A stretch of 64,000 nt of DNA from Myxococcota bacterium (lineage in GTDB: Bacteria; Myxococcota_A; UBA796), in the NCBI GenBank assembly GCA_029251165.1, contig JAQXDW010000085.1:59174-123173 (forward strand), read 5' to 3'. Numbering within the stretch: position 1 is the stretch's first letter; the number at the start of each line of letters is the position of its first letter. Both the position numbers and the translations under genes were made by a program. Shown here one piece after another: positions 1 through 8,254 of this stretch. Below the pieces are notes generated by a model. It had not been told where the DNA came from, did not search any database, and saw nothing but the letters and a program-made list of their open reading frames with translations.

Positions 1-756
1 CATCGCCCGGACGAGCACCGTCTCCAGCTTTCCCTTTCCGATGACGTACTTCGGATCGAAGCGTCGGCGTACCTGGAGGATCTGATCCAGCACCTGCAGC
101 CCGGCGGTCTCAGCGAGGCGGTGCAGCTCGGCGAGGGAGGCGCGCGCCTCGGTGGCGTCACCGGTGGTCACGCCGATGACGATGACGCCCTCTGCCCCGG
201 GCAGCTTCCGAGCGGCATCCCGGCGGGAGAACTGCTCCTCCAGGTCTTCGATGAACAAGCGAAAGTCGGTCTGCCAGCCGTAGATTGAGGGGACCTTCTC
301 CACCGTCCAGGGCTGCAGCGCGCCGTCTTCAGCGGCGGGATCGAGGCAGCCCAGCTCGACACGACCAGGCAGGCCGTCCATCAGCGCCTGGACGACCACT
401 ACCGCGTCGAGCTTGAGCAGGGTGAGATCGGTGAGGTCGTCGCGCGAGAGGCCCTCGCCTCGGAGGTGGGTGTGCAGCAGCCGAAGCCCGCGAAACCGCC
501 CATCTCCGGCCCGGTGGCGGCGCAGATCGGGGATGAACAGTCGGTGGGCATCTCCGACGATGACGTGGGTGATGCGGCCGCGCCGATCCACCATCGCCCC
601 GAGCTGCCGACCGGTCAGCCGAGACAGCTCACACATGCGTCGTCCGAGCTCAGGGGTGATGAACTGTCGCTGGGGAATCTGCCGGCGGTAGAGGGCCTGG
701 ATGTCGCGGGTCTCGGACGACTTGAGGCCCTCGGTGTTGCCGTGGAGCGGGGTAAT
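1..756 (-). CDS. hflX: GTPase HflX, N-terminal part (3' end off window)
   Basis: This is the first 252 codons of HflX, a ribosome-associated GTPase that splits or rescues stalled ribosomes. The visible part holds the N-terminal HflX domain: LHGNTEGLKSSE at the start, LYRRQIP, then VIVGDAHRLFIPDL, LLHTHLRGEGLSRDDL, and finally VIGKGKLETV at the window edge. The G domain lies outside the window. An in-frame TAG (784-786) lies ten codons upstream, and no ATG, GTG or TTG occurs between it and the conserved N-terminus. The reading therefore has to begin at ATT (754-756), which has AGGAG six bases upstream. It is divergent from the hydrolase gene at 817. The identity is secure; the ATT start is inferred from the frame. 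Confidence 0.9.
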   Translation of the reverse strand, partial: MTPLHGNTEGLKSSETRDIQALYRRQIPQRQFITPELGRRMCELSRLTGRQLGAMVDRRGRITHVIVGDAHRLFIPDLRRHRAGDGRFRGLRLLHTHLRGEGLSRDDLTDLTLLKLDAVVVVQALMDGLPGRVELGCLDPAAEDGALQPWTVEKVPSIYGWQTDFRLFIEDLEEQFSRRDAARKLPGAEGVIVIGVTTGDATEARASLAELHRLAETAGLQVLDQILQVRRRFDPKYVIGKGKLETVLVRAM

Positions 757-816
757 GGGGGACTCCTGTGGTATCGATCCTCTAGGCTATAACGTCCAGA
801 GATTGCGAGGCCGACG

Positions 817-1668
817 GTGCTCAGGCGCATTGATCCTTCCCTGTACCGGCAGCCGGTAGATGCAGCAGACCCGACGGTCACCCTTCGCTATCTGGGCACC
901 GCTGGCTTTACGCTGGCGTCCGCGCAGCGAACCATCGTCATCGATCCGTTCGTCACCCGCCCGGGTCTGCTGCGCACCGGCCTGCGACGGCTGGTTCCCG
1001 ATGCCGAAAAGATTGCCCAGATCATCCCGCATGCCGACGACGTCATCGTTGGACATGCCCACCACGATCACGTCCTCGATTCTCCCCAGCTCTGCCATCA
1101 GACCGGTGCGCGGTTCATCGGCTCGCCCTCTGCCTGCAACGTGGCGCGTGCTGCTGGACTCCCCGAGGCGCAGATCCGAGCCACCGAGGGCCGGGAGCGC
1201 ATCGCCTGCGGCTCCGCCAGCGTCTACGGCGCGCCCTCTCGGCATGGTCGGGTGTACTTCGGTCGGGTGACCCTGCCTGGCGTCATCACGGCGCCGCCGC
1301 CCTGGCCGCCGCGGGTCTGGGATCTGCCACACGGTCTGGTGCTCAACTGGCACATCGAGATCGGCGGCCTGTCGATCTTCCACGTCGACTCTGCGGAGAT
1401 CCTCGTCGAGGAGCTGGAGGGGCTGTCGGCGGATGTGGTCTGCCTGTGTGCCATCGGGCGGCGGTATCGACCAAACTATGTGGCCGATGCTGTCCGGATC
1501 CTCAAGCCCCGGTATGTGGTCGCCTGCCACTGGGACTGGTTCTTCACCCCGCTGGAGGCACACCCGGTCCTGCTGCCCGGAGTGGATCTGCCCGGATTTG
1601 TCGCAGAGGTGGAGGCCGCTGGAGCTGAGCCGGTGATCATGCCCTTTCAAGGCGCGCTGCGGCTGTAG
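817..1668 (+). CDS. MBL-fold metal-dependent hydrolase
   Basis: This is a 283-residue cytosolic protein of the metallo-beta-lactamase superfamily, in the UlaG/YycJ-like simple hydrolase group. The metal motif HxHxDH is seen as H80-A-H82-H83-D84-H85, and later acidic and His residues (HVDS near 188, ACHWDW near 232) fit the remaining ligands. There is no signal peptide. Translation probably starts at GTG 817, with GAGG six bases upstream. The substrate cannot be told from sequence, since members act on phosphodiesters, lactones or thioesters. It lies head to head with hflX and converges on the acyltransferase gene. Confidence 0.85.
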   Translation: MLRRIDPSLYRQPVDAADPTVTLRYLGTAGFTLASAQRTIVIDPFVTRPGLLRTGLRRLVPDAEKIAQIIPHADDVIVGHAHHDHVLDSPQLCHQTGARFIGSPSACNVARAAGLPEAQIRATEGRERIACGSASVYGAPSRHGRVYFGRVTLPGVITAPPPWPPRVWDLPHGLVLNWHIEIGGLSIFHVDSAEILVEELEGLSADVVCLCAIGRRYRPNYVADAVRILKPRYVVACHWDWFFTPLEAHPVLLPGVDLPGFVAEVEAAGAEPVIMPFQGALRL

Positions 1669-1696
1669 CCCACCTCAGCGGTCGCTGTAGTGCTGC

Positions 1697-2716
1697 TCAG
1701 CGGTCGTACTTCTTCCACCGGTCATCGGGCGCATAGTCGACAAAGAACGGGTGGTCATCCACGGCGCTGCGCTCTCGGCAGTGGGTCAGCCAGATGCCGT
1801 AGATGTGGGGGTTCTTGTTGAGCCAGGGCTCGACGGCCTCAGAGAGAAAGCGCCGGATGAGGACGTCCGGGTCATCGCCGATGATCGGCTCGCCGAGGGT
1901 GAGCACGTTGGGGGCACCGTCGGGAGAGGAGCACAGGGCCGGCACGATGGCGGCGCCGGTCGAGGCAGCGAGTCGGTAGGGGCCAGAGTTCAGCAAGGCC
2001 TGCCGGTTGATGTAGGGCACCTTGACGAACTTCTTCCCGATGCGGCCATCAAACGCGATGCCGACGATCTCATTGGCCTTCAGGCGGCGGTACAGCTCGC
2101 GCGCAGACTGGTTGAGCGTGAGAAAGTTGGCCGGGAGGTTGTCCTCGTTGGCCTCGCGGACGTCCCGGACCTCCTGCCGCCAGCGGTTGATCCCGAAGAC
2201 CTCCGGATTGGCTGCTGCAACCTCTGGCGGTGCCATGCCCCGGGCCGCGTACTGGTTGTACTTGTACCCACCCAGCGACAGCGCCGCGATCATCATCATG
2301 ATGTTGCCGGCGTGGGGGTTGAGCAGGACCACGCCCTTGCCGCGCGCCAGGGCAGCGTCGAGGTTCTCGCGGCCCTCGAAGACCATGTATTTTTGCACCG
2401 TCTGGGCGTTGAGCTTGCCGAGCATCAGCTCCTCGAAGTGAACCCGAAAAGCCACCCGGTATGCTTCTCGAATCAGCGGCTCGACGTCCACACTGTCGCC
2501 GAGCCAGCGGCGATATTCGTCCGCCATCAGCGCCTTCTGCTTTCCTGCGAACTGGTGCTGGGCCCGCCAGAGCGGGAAGAAGCGGGCGACCTGCTCCGGG
2601 CGGTCTGGGTCCAGGGCGTCTCTCAGCTTTACCCAGAACAGCCACTTGGCGAGGTCACGGGGATCGGCACCCTTGAGGTCACCGAGGGTCTCTTTGATGC
2701 GCTGTCGTCGGCTCAT
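1697..2716 (-). CDS. LpxL/HtrB-like lysophospholipid acyltransferase family protein
   Basis: This 339-residue protein resembles the lauroyl/myristoyl acyltransferase family, which acylates lipid A or related lipids at the inner membrane. The conserved block is KGVVLLNPHAGNIMM (near residue 130), where LpxL enzymes have HX4(D/E). Here the position five after His is Met, so the usual acidic partner is not visible. FDGRIGKKFVKVPY and TGAAIVPALC match later family blocks that follow the active site. The chosen ATG at 2716 begins MSRRQRIKETLGDL. A longer reading to 2848 exists but its extra 44 residues look non-coding. Family membership is fairly sure and the exact substrate is unknown. Confidence 0.75.
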   Translation of the reverse strand: MSRRQRIKETLGDLKGADPRDLAKWLFWVKLRDALDPDRPEQVARFFPLWRAQHQFAGKQKALMADEYRRWLGDSVDVEPLIREAYRVAFRVHFEELMLGKLNAQTVQKYMVFEGRENLDAALARGKGVVLLNPHAGNIMMMIAALSLGGYKYNQYAARGMAPPEVAAANPEVFGINRWRQEVRDVREANEDNLPANFLTLNQSARELYRRLKANEIVGIAFDGRIGKKFVKVPYINRQALLNSGPYRLAASTGAAIVPALCSSPDGAPNVLTLGEPIIGDDPDVLIRRFLSEAVEPWLNKNPHIYGIWLTHCRERSAVDDHPFFVDYAPDDRWKKYDR

Positions 2717-3065
2717 GAGCGGGGAGTATTGTCTCTCTCCCTGACTCGGCAACCCCAGCCGGCATCGTGGACGAAGAGCGGGCCTCCCGCGCGTGCGTGG
2801 CGCCCACATGTTCTGCGCCGGGTGAGCACTGCGGATGTCGCCCTGCACGCAGCAGGAAGAAGCGTGTCCTGGACCGTCAAGGGCACATGTCGCTCATCGC
2901 CACGAGACGATGATGCCGGTCACCATGAGCGCGCGCAGGGGCGGTCCGGCGGGCTCCGGCGGCGCGGTACTGCTGGCTGCGACGGTCCGCCAAGCAGAAG
3001 AGGCCCCGCAGCCTCCTGCCCAGTGGGCGAGAAGGGCGGGGCCTCTCAGCGCACGGACCGTGCCG
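2717..3065. other. Intergenic region with one hairpin
   Basis: This stretch of about 350 bases lies between the acyltransferase and flotillin genes, both on the minus strand. It contains the inverted repeat at 3000-3045 listed separately. I see no convincing gene in it; the open frames here lack a start signal or any family resemblance. Confidence 0.5.
3000..3045 (-). terminator. Hairpin terminator after flotillin operon
   Basis: The ten-base arms GAGGCCCCGC (3000-3009) and GCGGGGCCTC (3036-3045) are perfectly complementary and lie about 20 bases past the stop of the second flotillin gene. On the minus strand the stem is followed by TTCTGCTTGG, so the U tract is weak. Confidence 0.55.
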
Positions 3066-4328
3066 TCAGAGCTGCTTGTCGGTCAGTCGTCGGCCGGCGG
3101 CAGCGTTGATGATCTCTGGGAGATCAACACCGAGCGCGCCCTTCAGCTCTTCGACCAGGGTGACTGCCTTGATCGCCGGTGAGTTGCTCTGCCCAGGCAG
3201 CACGGTGACCTTGTCGATCTCGACGGTGTCGATGGTAGAGACGAGGCTGGACATGAGGGTCTGCAGCTTCTGCATCAGGAAGATCTCGCGGGCGTTCTCG
3301 CCACCATTCTTCCAGGTGGCGATCATCTCTTCGAGCACCGCCACGGTGGCCTTGCCATCCTCGATGATGTGCGCGGCGTCCCCCTTGGCCTTGGAGCGGT
3401 CGGCCTCCATCTTGGCCTGAGCTGGCGCGATGATGTCAGCTTGGAGCCGGCGCTGGACCTGCTCGACCCGAGCCCTCTGCACCTCGACATCGGCGCGGGC
3501 ACGGGCGATGAGCGCCTTCACCTCACCCTGCTGCTCGGCGATCATCGCTTCCTTGCGGGTCTTGGCATCCTGGACCCGTCGCCCGGTCTCGGCGGTGATG
3601 ATGGTGCGCTTGGCCTGGATGGCCGCCAGCTCAGCGGTCTTGCTGTTCTCAGCCTCGCGCTGGGTGGACTGCGCGCGGGTCTCGGCCTCGGAGATGCGGG
3701 CGCGCTTGATGACCTCAGCGGACTGCTTGCGACCGATGGAGTCGAGGAAGCCCTTTTCATCAGAGACGTTCTGGATCTTGAGGGTGTCGAGGACCAGACC
3801 GAGCTTGGTGAGGTCGTGCTCGGCCTCCTCCAGCAGCTTCTCTGCGAAGGTGATCTTGTCGTTGTTGACCTCCTCGGGCGTCATCTGGCTGAGCACGCCG
3901 CGGAGGTTGCCCTCCAGGGTGTCCTTGGCGATCTTGATGATCTCCTGCCTGGACATGCCCAGGAAGCGCTCCAGGGCGTTGTCGATGGCCGGACTGAAGC
4001 CGGCGACCTTGACGTTCGCCACGCCGTTGACCGACAGCGGGATGCCGCCGAGCGCGTAGGCGTTGTGGACGGAGACCTCGATGATCATGTTGGTCAGGTC
4101 GAGGCGGTCGACGGTCTCCAGGAGCGGGATTCGGATGCCGCGACCGCCCTTGATGATCCGGTAGCCGACCTGCTTGTTGGCGTCGTCTCGGTGGCGGGCA
4201 CCAGAGAAGATGAGCGCCTCGTTGGGGCCACAGAGGTAGATGAGATTGCGGGCGATGAGGGTCGCGGCGAAGGCTCCAAAGCCCAGGACGATAACCCCGA
4301 CAAAGACGAGCGAGAGGATGACGTCCAT
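3066..4328 (-). CDS. Flotillin-like SPFH-domain membrane protein (second copy)
   Basis: This is a 420-residue SPFH/flotillin-family protein. It begins with a membrane segment (about residues 3-25, ILSLVFVGVIVLGFGAF), followed by the SPFH domain (PNEALIFSG, then GGRGIRIPLLETVDRLDL). It continues into a long Ala/Glu-rich coiled coil rich in AEAE-type heptads (about 215-320) and a C-terminal domain. Flotillins oligomerise under the inner membrane and organise microdomains. Its ATG overlaps the stop of the upstream paralogue (TAATG), so the two are translationally coupled, and similar length and architecture suggest an old duplication. The partner is the YuaF-like protein upstream. The function of this pair is inferred from the family. 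Confidence 0.85.
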   Translation of the reverse strand: MDVILSLVFVGVIVLGFGAFAATLIARNLIYLCGPNEALIFSGARHRDDANKQVGYRIIKGGRGIRIPLLETVDRLDLTNMIIEVSVHNAYALGGIPLSVNGVANVKVAGFSPAIDNALERFLGMSRQEIIKIAKDTLEGNLRGVLSQMTPEEVNNDKITFAEKLLEEAEHDLTKLGLVLDTLKIQNVSDEKGFLDSIGRKQSAEVIKRARISEAETRAQSTQREAENSKTAELAAIQAKRTIITAETGRRVQDAKTRKEAMIAEQQGEVKALIARARADVEVQRARVEQVQRRLQADIIAPAQAKMEADRSKAKGDAAHIIEDGKATVAVLEEMIATWKNGGENAREIFLMQKLQTLMSSLVSTIDTVEIDKVTVLPGQSNSPAIKAVTLVEELKGALGVDLPEIINAAAGRRLTDKQL

Positions 4329-5590
4329 TACTTCTCCTCTGGGCGCGCGGCGCCAGACAGGATGCCGGTGACATCTACACCGGTGGAGTTGCGAAGCTCA
4401 TCGAGCACCGAGCGAACGGTGGCTGGGAAGCTGGCGACGTGGCGAGGCAGGGTCTGTCCGTCTCCGCCGTCGATGAGGGTGACCTCGTCCAGCGACATGC
4501 TGTTGACCCGCTCAATGACGGTCTTGAGGACCTCCTCAAGCTGCTGGATGAGGAAGATGTCTCGGGCATCGTCACCGGCCTTGAGCCAGGTGTCGGTGAG
4601 CATCTGGAGGACCGCAGCCATCGCGCGACCGTTTGCCTCGATGCTGGCAGCCTGTCCGCGTGCATCGAGCGCCTGGGCCTGCTGAGCAGCCTCAGCGGGC
4701 AAGACGACGTCGGCGATGAGCCTCAGCTGCTCCAGCTCCTTGCGGACATCCTGAAGCTCGGCCTCGGCAGCAGCGCGGGCCTGCTGTGCGGCGGCCTGTG
4801 CCATCTCTTCCTCGGAGCGGGCGGTGGCCTCCAGCTCAGCGGTGAGCTGACGAAGCTGGTTGCGCTGCTCGATGATCGAGGTCTGGCTCTGCTGGACGGC
4901 GACCTCGCCGAGCTGTCGGGACTCGGCCTCGACCTGCTCGGCCTCAGCCTTTGCATTGGACTCGGCGATCTCGGCGTCTCGGATGACCTCCGAGATGCGG
5001 GCACGGCCGATGCTCTCGAGGTAGTTGACGTCGTCGCTGACGGCCTGAATCTTGAGAACATCCAGGGAAATACCAAGCTTCTCAAAGTCTTCCTCGGCCT
5101 CGTCGACCAGGGCGCCAGCAAACTTCAGTCGGTCCTCGTTTACTTCCTCGGGCGTGAGGGTTGCGAGGACGCCGCGGAGGTGGCCCTCGAGGGTCTCCTT
5201 GGCGACCCGCTGAAGCTCAGCACGATCCCGACCCATGAACCGCTCGATGGCGTTGCCGACAACCTTCTCATCACTGGAGATCTTGACGTTGGCGACCGCG
5301 TGGACCTCCAAGGGAATACCGCCGCGCGAGTATGCACCAGAGACCTGGATGTCGATCGGGATGGTGTTGAGCACCATGCGGTCGACGTTCTCTAAGAGCG
5401 GGATGCGCCAGCGACGTCCACCGCCGAGCAGTGGCTGGGAGGTGGAGCCCCGGCCGTAGAAGATCAGCAGCTCGTTGGGGCGGCCGATGAACAGGAATTG
5501 CTTTGCGATCGTGATGAAGGCGAGCAGTCCCACAGCGATTCCGATGCCGACACATGCGGCAGAGGTCACGCTCATCAGGAGTTCTTCCAT
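4328..5590 (-). CDS. Flotillin-like SPFH-domain membrane protein (first copy)
   Basis: This is a 420-residue flotillin homologue, exactly the same length as the downstream copy. An N-terminal membrane segment (about 10-33) is followed by the SPFH domain (GRPNELLIFYGRG, RRWRIPLLENVDRM) and the block GNAIERFMGRDRAEL. A coiled-coil stretch with many Ala, Glu and Gln residues (about 210-320) and a C-terminal region complete it. Both copies share the spacing of RFxGxxRxEhxxhAKxTLEGxLRGVL, which is typical of flotillins. It stands second in the operon, 43 bases after the YuaF-like gene. Separate copies may form a hetero-oligomer, as FloA and FloT can do in Bacillus; that is inference. Confidence 0.85.
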   Translation of the reverse strand: MEELLMSVTSAACVGIGIAVGLLAFITIAKQFLFIGRPNELLIFYGRGSTSQPLLGGGRRWRIPLLENVDRMVLNTIPIDIQVSGAYSRGGIPLEVHAVANVKISSDEKVVGNAIERFMGRDRAELQRVAKETLEGHLRGVLATLTPEEVNEDRLKFAGALVDEAEEDFEKLGISLDVLKIQAVSDDVNYLESIGRARISEVIRDAEIAESNAKAEAEQVEAESRQLGEVAVQQSQTSIIEQRNQLRQLTAELEATARSEEEMAQAAAQQARAAAEAELQDVRKELEQLRLIADVVLPAEAAQQAQALDARGQAASIEANGRAMAAVLQMLTDTWLKAGDDARDIFLIQQLEEVLKTVIERVNSMSLDEVTLIDGGDGQTLPRHVASFPATVRSVLDELRNSTGVDVTGILSGAARPEEK

Positions 5591-5633
5591 GTGAGTCCCT
5601 TTGGGTTGGGGTGATTCATTGGGGGCGAAGTAT

Positions 5634-6320
5634 TCAGTTCGTCACAGCTTGACGCTGTCTGGTGCGGGAGTCTTGGGGGTCGAGTCCGCGAACGCGGGTG
5701 ATCTGAGCGATGCCGTCCTCAACAGAGACGATCAAGACCTTCTCGTTGCGCTCGATCAGCCCGTCATCTCTCGTCTTTGCCAGCAGATCGACATGCTGAT
5801 TGTCGATGACCAGCCGGATCTTGCCGGTCTTCTGTGGTCCGACGGAGAGCAGCACGATGGCCTGCTCTCCCCGCAGCGTTGCGGTGGAGGTCTGGCTGCC
5901 GGTGCTGCTCTTCTTGAGCTTTCGGAAGGTCCAGGCGACCAGCCAGCCCATGATCACGCCCATCACGCCGGCGAACGCTGCCGCGATGAGGGCATTGATC
6001 GACAGCACGGTCAGCAGGGTGCCTGACAACCCGAAGCTGGCCAGCCCGAAGGTCCAGAATCGCATCGAGAGAAACGGCAACCACAGCGCATCAGCGTCAG
6101 CGTCGATGTCCAGATCCGTGCTGCCAACACCAGCATCGGCGTCCACGTCTACATCAGCGTCAGCATCGAAGTCGTGATCGAAGTCATGATCGTGATCGAA
6201 GTCGTGATCGTGATCGAAGTCGTGATCCGCATCAGCATCGGCGTCTTTTCCGCCCATCACGACACTCGCCGCGATCAGCATACCGCCCAACGCCAAGGCT
6301 CCAATATAGACCGGCAGCAC
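5634..6320 (-). CDS. YuaF/NfeD-like membrane protein with Asp/His-rich loop
   Basis: This 228-residue protein is the first gene of the flotillin operon. It starts with a membrane segment (LPVYIGALALGGMLIAASVV), then an unusual loop of about 55 residues made of DAD, DHDFDH and DADVDVD repeats. Two more membrane segments (near residues 82-130) and a C-terminal OB-like domain (LRGEQAIVLLSVGPQKTGKI, then RNEKVLIVSVEDGIAQITRV) follow. YuaF/YqiJ proteins with a C-terminal NfeD domain are standard operon partners of flotillins. The GTG at 6320 is chosen because AGGAG lies five bases upstream; the longer upstream frame is not protein-like. The acidic, His-rich loop could bind divalent metals, which is speculation. 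Confidence 0.8.
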   Translation of the reverse strand: MLPVYIGALALGGMLIAASVVMGGKDADADADHDFDHDHDFDHDHDFDHDFDADADVDVDADAGVGSTDLDIDADADALWLPFLSMRFWTFGLASFGLSGTLLTVLSINALIAAAFAGVMGVIMGWLVAWTFRKLKKSSTGSQTSTATLRGEQAIVLLSVGPQKTGKIRLVIDNQHVDLLAKTRDDGLIERNEKVLIVSVEDGIAQITRVRGLDPQDSRTRQRQAVTN

Positions 6321-6580
6321 GCTCGCTCCTTGAGTTCCTACACTACGGTGCGATGCATGAGTAGATTGCACCGACGGCCTGAGTATTGCCCATCCAGTGC
6401 CTTCAAGGGTGAAAGCGGATCGTGCCTTGCGACGTTGTTCGTGGGAACCCTCGGATTGGTCGGGGGTTTGACCATGTTTGACAACACCGGAGAGGGGGTC
6501 TAAGGATGCCAAACCTGTGCGCTTCTGTTGAGCACATCCCCCCTTGCTCCCCTCCTTCCTTCCCTGGAGCATTCAGTCCC

Positions 6581-7315
6581 ATGTCCCCACGCAGACTCTC
6601 CATTCTCGTCCTCCTCATGCCGCTCTTGTTTGCGGCGAAGTGTCGCAAAGACAAAGACGTTGAAGACGATGGTTCCGATCTCATCGATGTCTTACCTCCC
6701 GAAATTGAGCTCCAGATCACGGCGGTTGAGCCGGGCAGGCCGGAGTCTGGAAAGAGCTTTCGAGCAACCATATACGGAAGCGCGTTCTCTGATGGTGTCG
6801 AGGTCTGGATCGGCAACGACGCGATGAACACTGTCGTGTTCCGCGACGAGAACACCCTCGTCGTCTCCATCCCTGCCCTGACGCCTGGCGCCTACGATGT
6901 CCGGGTCCGCAACCCCGACGGCGCCACCGCGACCCTGCGCACCGGCATCGTTGTGCGGACCGGTGAGGTGGGAATTCCCGCTCAGTGCCGCTCGATGCGC
7001 ATCGGATTCGATCTCGATTCTCATTCCATCAATGCGGAGTCTCGTCAGACACTCTCGGCTGCCAGCGCGTGCTTCAGCCTCGCCAGCGTGCAGTTCCGAG
7101 TCGAGGGGCATGCTGACGAGCGCGGGACCACGGACTACAACCTCGCCCTCGGCCAGCGCCGCGCGGACACCGTGCAGCGCTACCTCGTCAGTCAGGGCGT
7201 CATCCCCAGCCGCATCTCCTCGGTCTCCTATGGTGAGGAGAAGCCGCTGGAGTATGGTGCCAATGAGCGTGCCTGGTCGGCCAACCGTCGGGCCGAGATT
7301 CTCGTCTCCGAGTAG
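6581..7315 (+). CDS. Pal-like OmpA-domain protein with IPT/TIG domain
   Basis: This 244-residue secreted protein has a signal segment (SILVLLMPLLFAAKC). Its Cys could be a lipidation site, although Lys at -1 is atypical for a lipobox. Residues from about 50 to 130 form an IPT/TIG-like immunoglobulin fold (ITAVEPGRPESGKSFRATIYG, then VRNPDGATATL). The C-terminus is an OmpA/Pal peptidoglycan-binding domain with VEGHADERGTTDYNLALGQR and the conserved RRAEILV end. Pal links the outer membrane to peptidoglycan in the Tol system. The start at 6581 follows GGAG and removes an unrelated leader. The next gene is CpoB-like, which supports a Tol-Pal role, but tolQRAB are not in the window. Confidence 0.8.
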   Translation: MSPRRLSILVLLMPLLFAAKCRKDKDVEDDGSDLIDVLPPEIELQITAVEPGRPESGKSFRATIYGSAFSDGVEVWIGNDAMNTVVFRDENTLVVSIPALTPGAYDVRVRNPDGATATLRTGIVVRTGEVGIPAQCRSMRIGFDLDSHSINAESRQTLSAASACFSLASVQFRVEGHADERGTTDYNLALGQRRADTVQRYLVSQGVIPSRISSVSYGEEKPLEYGANERAWSANRRAEILVSE

Positions 7316-7323
7316 ACCCTGAG

Positions 7324-8199
7324 GTGAATGTGATTGCAGTCCTGCTCGCCCCGCTGCTGACCGGCTGTGTGCTTGATCGCACCGGCCAGTCGATCACCGA
7401 GGCCTATCGCCGCGACATGATCCTGCATGCCACCCGGCTGAACAACCTCGAGAACCAGTTCGACAACATCGAGGCACGCACCAGCCAGCAAGAGGAGCTG
7501 ACCCGGACCCGGGGGCAGGAAGAGATCATGGCCATGGAGAGCCTCGAGGAGCTGCGCGGTGAGATCTCTCGCCTGCGTGGGGATGTCGAGGTCCTCAGCT
7601 ATGACTACGGGGTGACCAGCGAGTCGTTCATCGCGCTGAGCGAGGACGCAGTCTTCCGTCTTGTCTGGCTGGAGGATCGCGCGCTACAGCTCGAGGAGAA
7701 CCTCGGGCTGAACCCGCCGTCACCGCCCGACATGGCGTCGTCCACCAGCAATCCCGCAGCTTCCGCCACGGACACCGCCCCCGCTGACACCGCCACGGAG
7801 GCTGAAGCGGTCCCCTCGGATGTCATCCCAGAGGACGCGGATCCGGACGCCCTCATCGCGCTCGCTGAGCAGCACCTCGCGGCCGGTCGTGAGAAGCCGG
7901 CAGAGGCGGTCCTCAACCGCTTCCTGGACCGCCATCCAGACCACGAGCGCGTACCCGAGGCGCTGTACCGACGTGCTGAGGCGGCGTTCAACGCAGAGGA
8001 CTACTCCGGCGCTGTGCTGCGGTTCCAGGAGGTCATCGACGGCCACAAGGACAATCCCTGGGCGGCCTGGGCGATGCTGCGGCAGGGAGAGTGCTTCGAG
8101 GCTCAGGACCAGCCGGAGAACGCCCGGCTCTTCTACGAAGACGTGGAGCGCCTGTGGCCCAAGAGCAAGGCCGCCAAGGAAGCCCGCAAGAAGCTGTAG
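7324..8199 (+). CDS. CpoB/YbgF-like periplasmic lipoprotein with TPRs
   Basis: This 291-residue protein begins with a short signal peptide and a good lipobox (LLTGC, Cys near residue 15). Residues 35-110 form a coiled coil (LNNLENQFDNIEARTSQQEEL and following). An Ala/Thr/Asp/Pro-rich linker (130-165) leads to a C-terminal set of TPR repeats (LIALAEQHLAAGREKPAEAVL, YRRAEAAFNAEDYSGAVLRF, MLRQGECFEAQ). This is the CpoB/YbgF architecture, a protein that coordinates Tol-Pal with peptidoglycan synthesis. The GTG at 7324 lies eight bases after the upstream stop, so the two genes are probably one operon. The CpoB name is inferred from architecture and position. Confidence 0.75.
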   Translation: MNVIAVLLAPLLTGCVLDRTGQSITEAYRRDMILHATRLNNLENQFDNIEARTSQQEELTRTRGQEEIMAMESLEELRGEISRLRGDVEVLSYDYGVTSESFIALSEDAVFRLVWLEDRALQLEENLGLNPPSPPDMASSTSNPAASATDTAPADTATEAEAVPSDVIPEDADPDALIALAEQHLAAGREKPAEAVLNRFLDRHPDHERVPEALYRRAEAAFNAEDYSGAVLRFQEVIDGHKDNPWAAWAMLRQGECFEAQDQPENARLFYEDVERLWPKSKAAKEARKKL

Positions 8200-8254
8200 G
8201 CCGGTGTGTGCTGACTGGACGACGGGAGCACTGACCGCGGACGGCAGGGCTGCC

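Noticed and set aside
787..1650. A 287-codon minus-strand open frame
   Set aside because: It is antisense to the hydrolase with an intact HxHxDH metal motif.
1751..3109. A 452-codon plus-strand open frame
   Set aside because: It is antisense to the acyltransferase gene and runs into the flotillin terminator; composition is that of a shadow frame.
6478..6496. TTGACA as a promoter of the Pal-like gene
   Set aside because: No acceptable -10 box lies 16-18 bases downstream.
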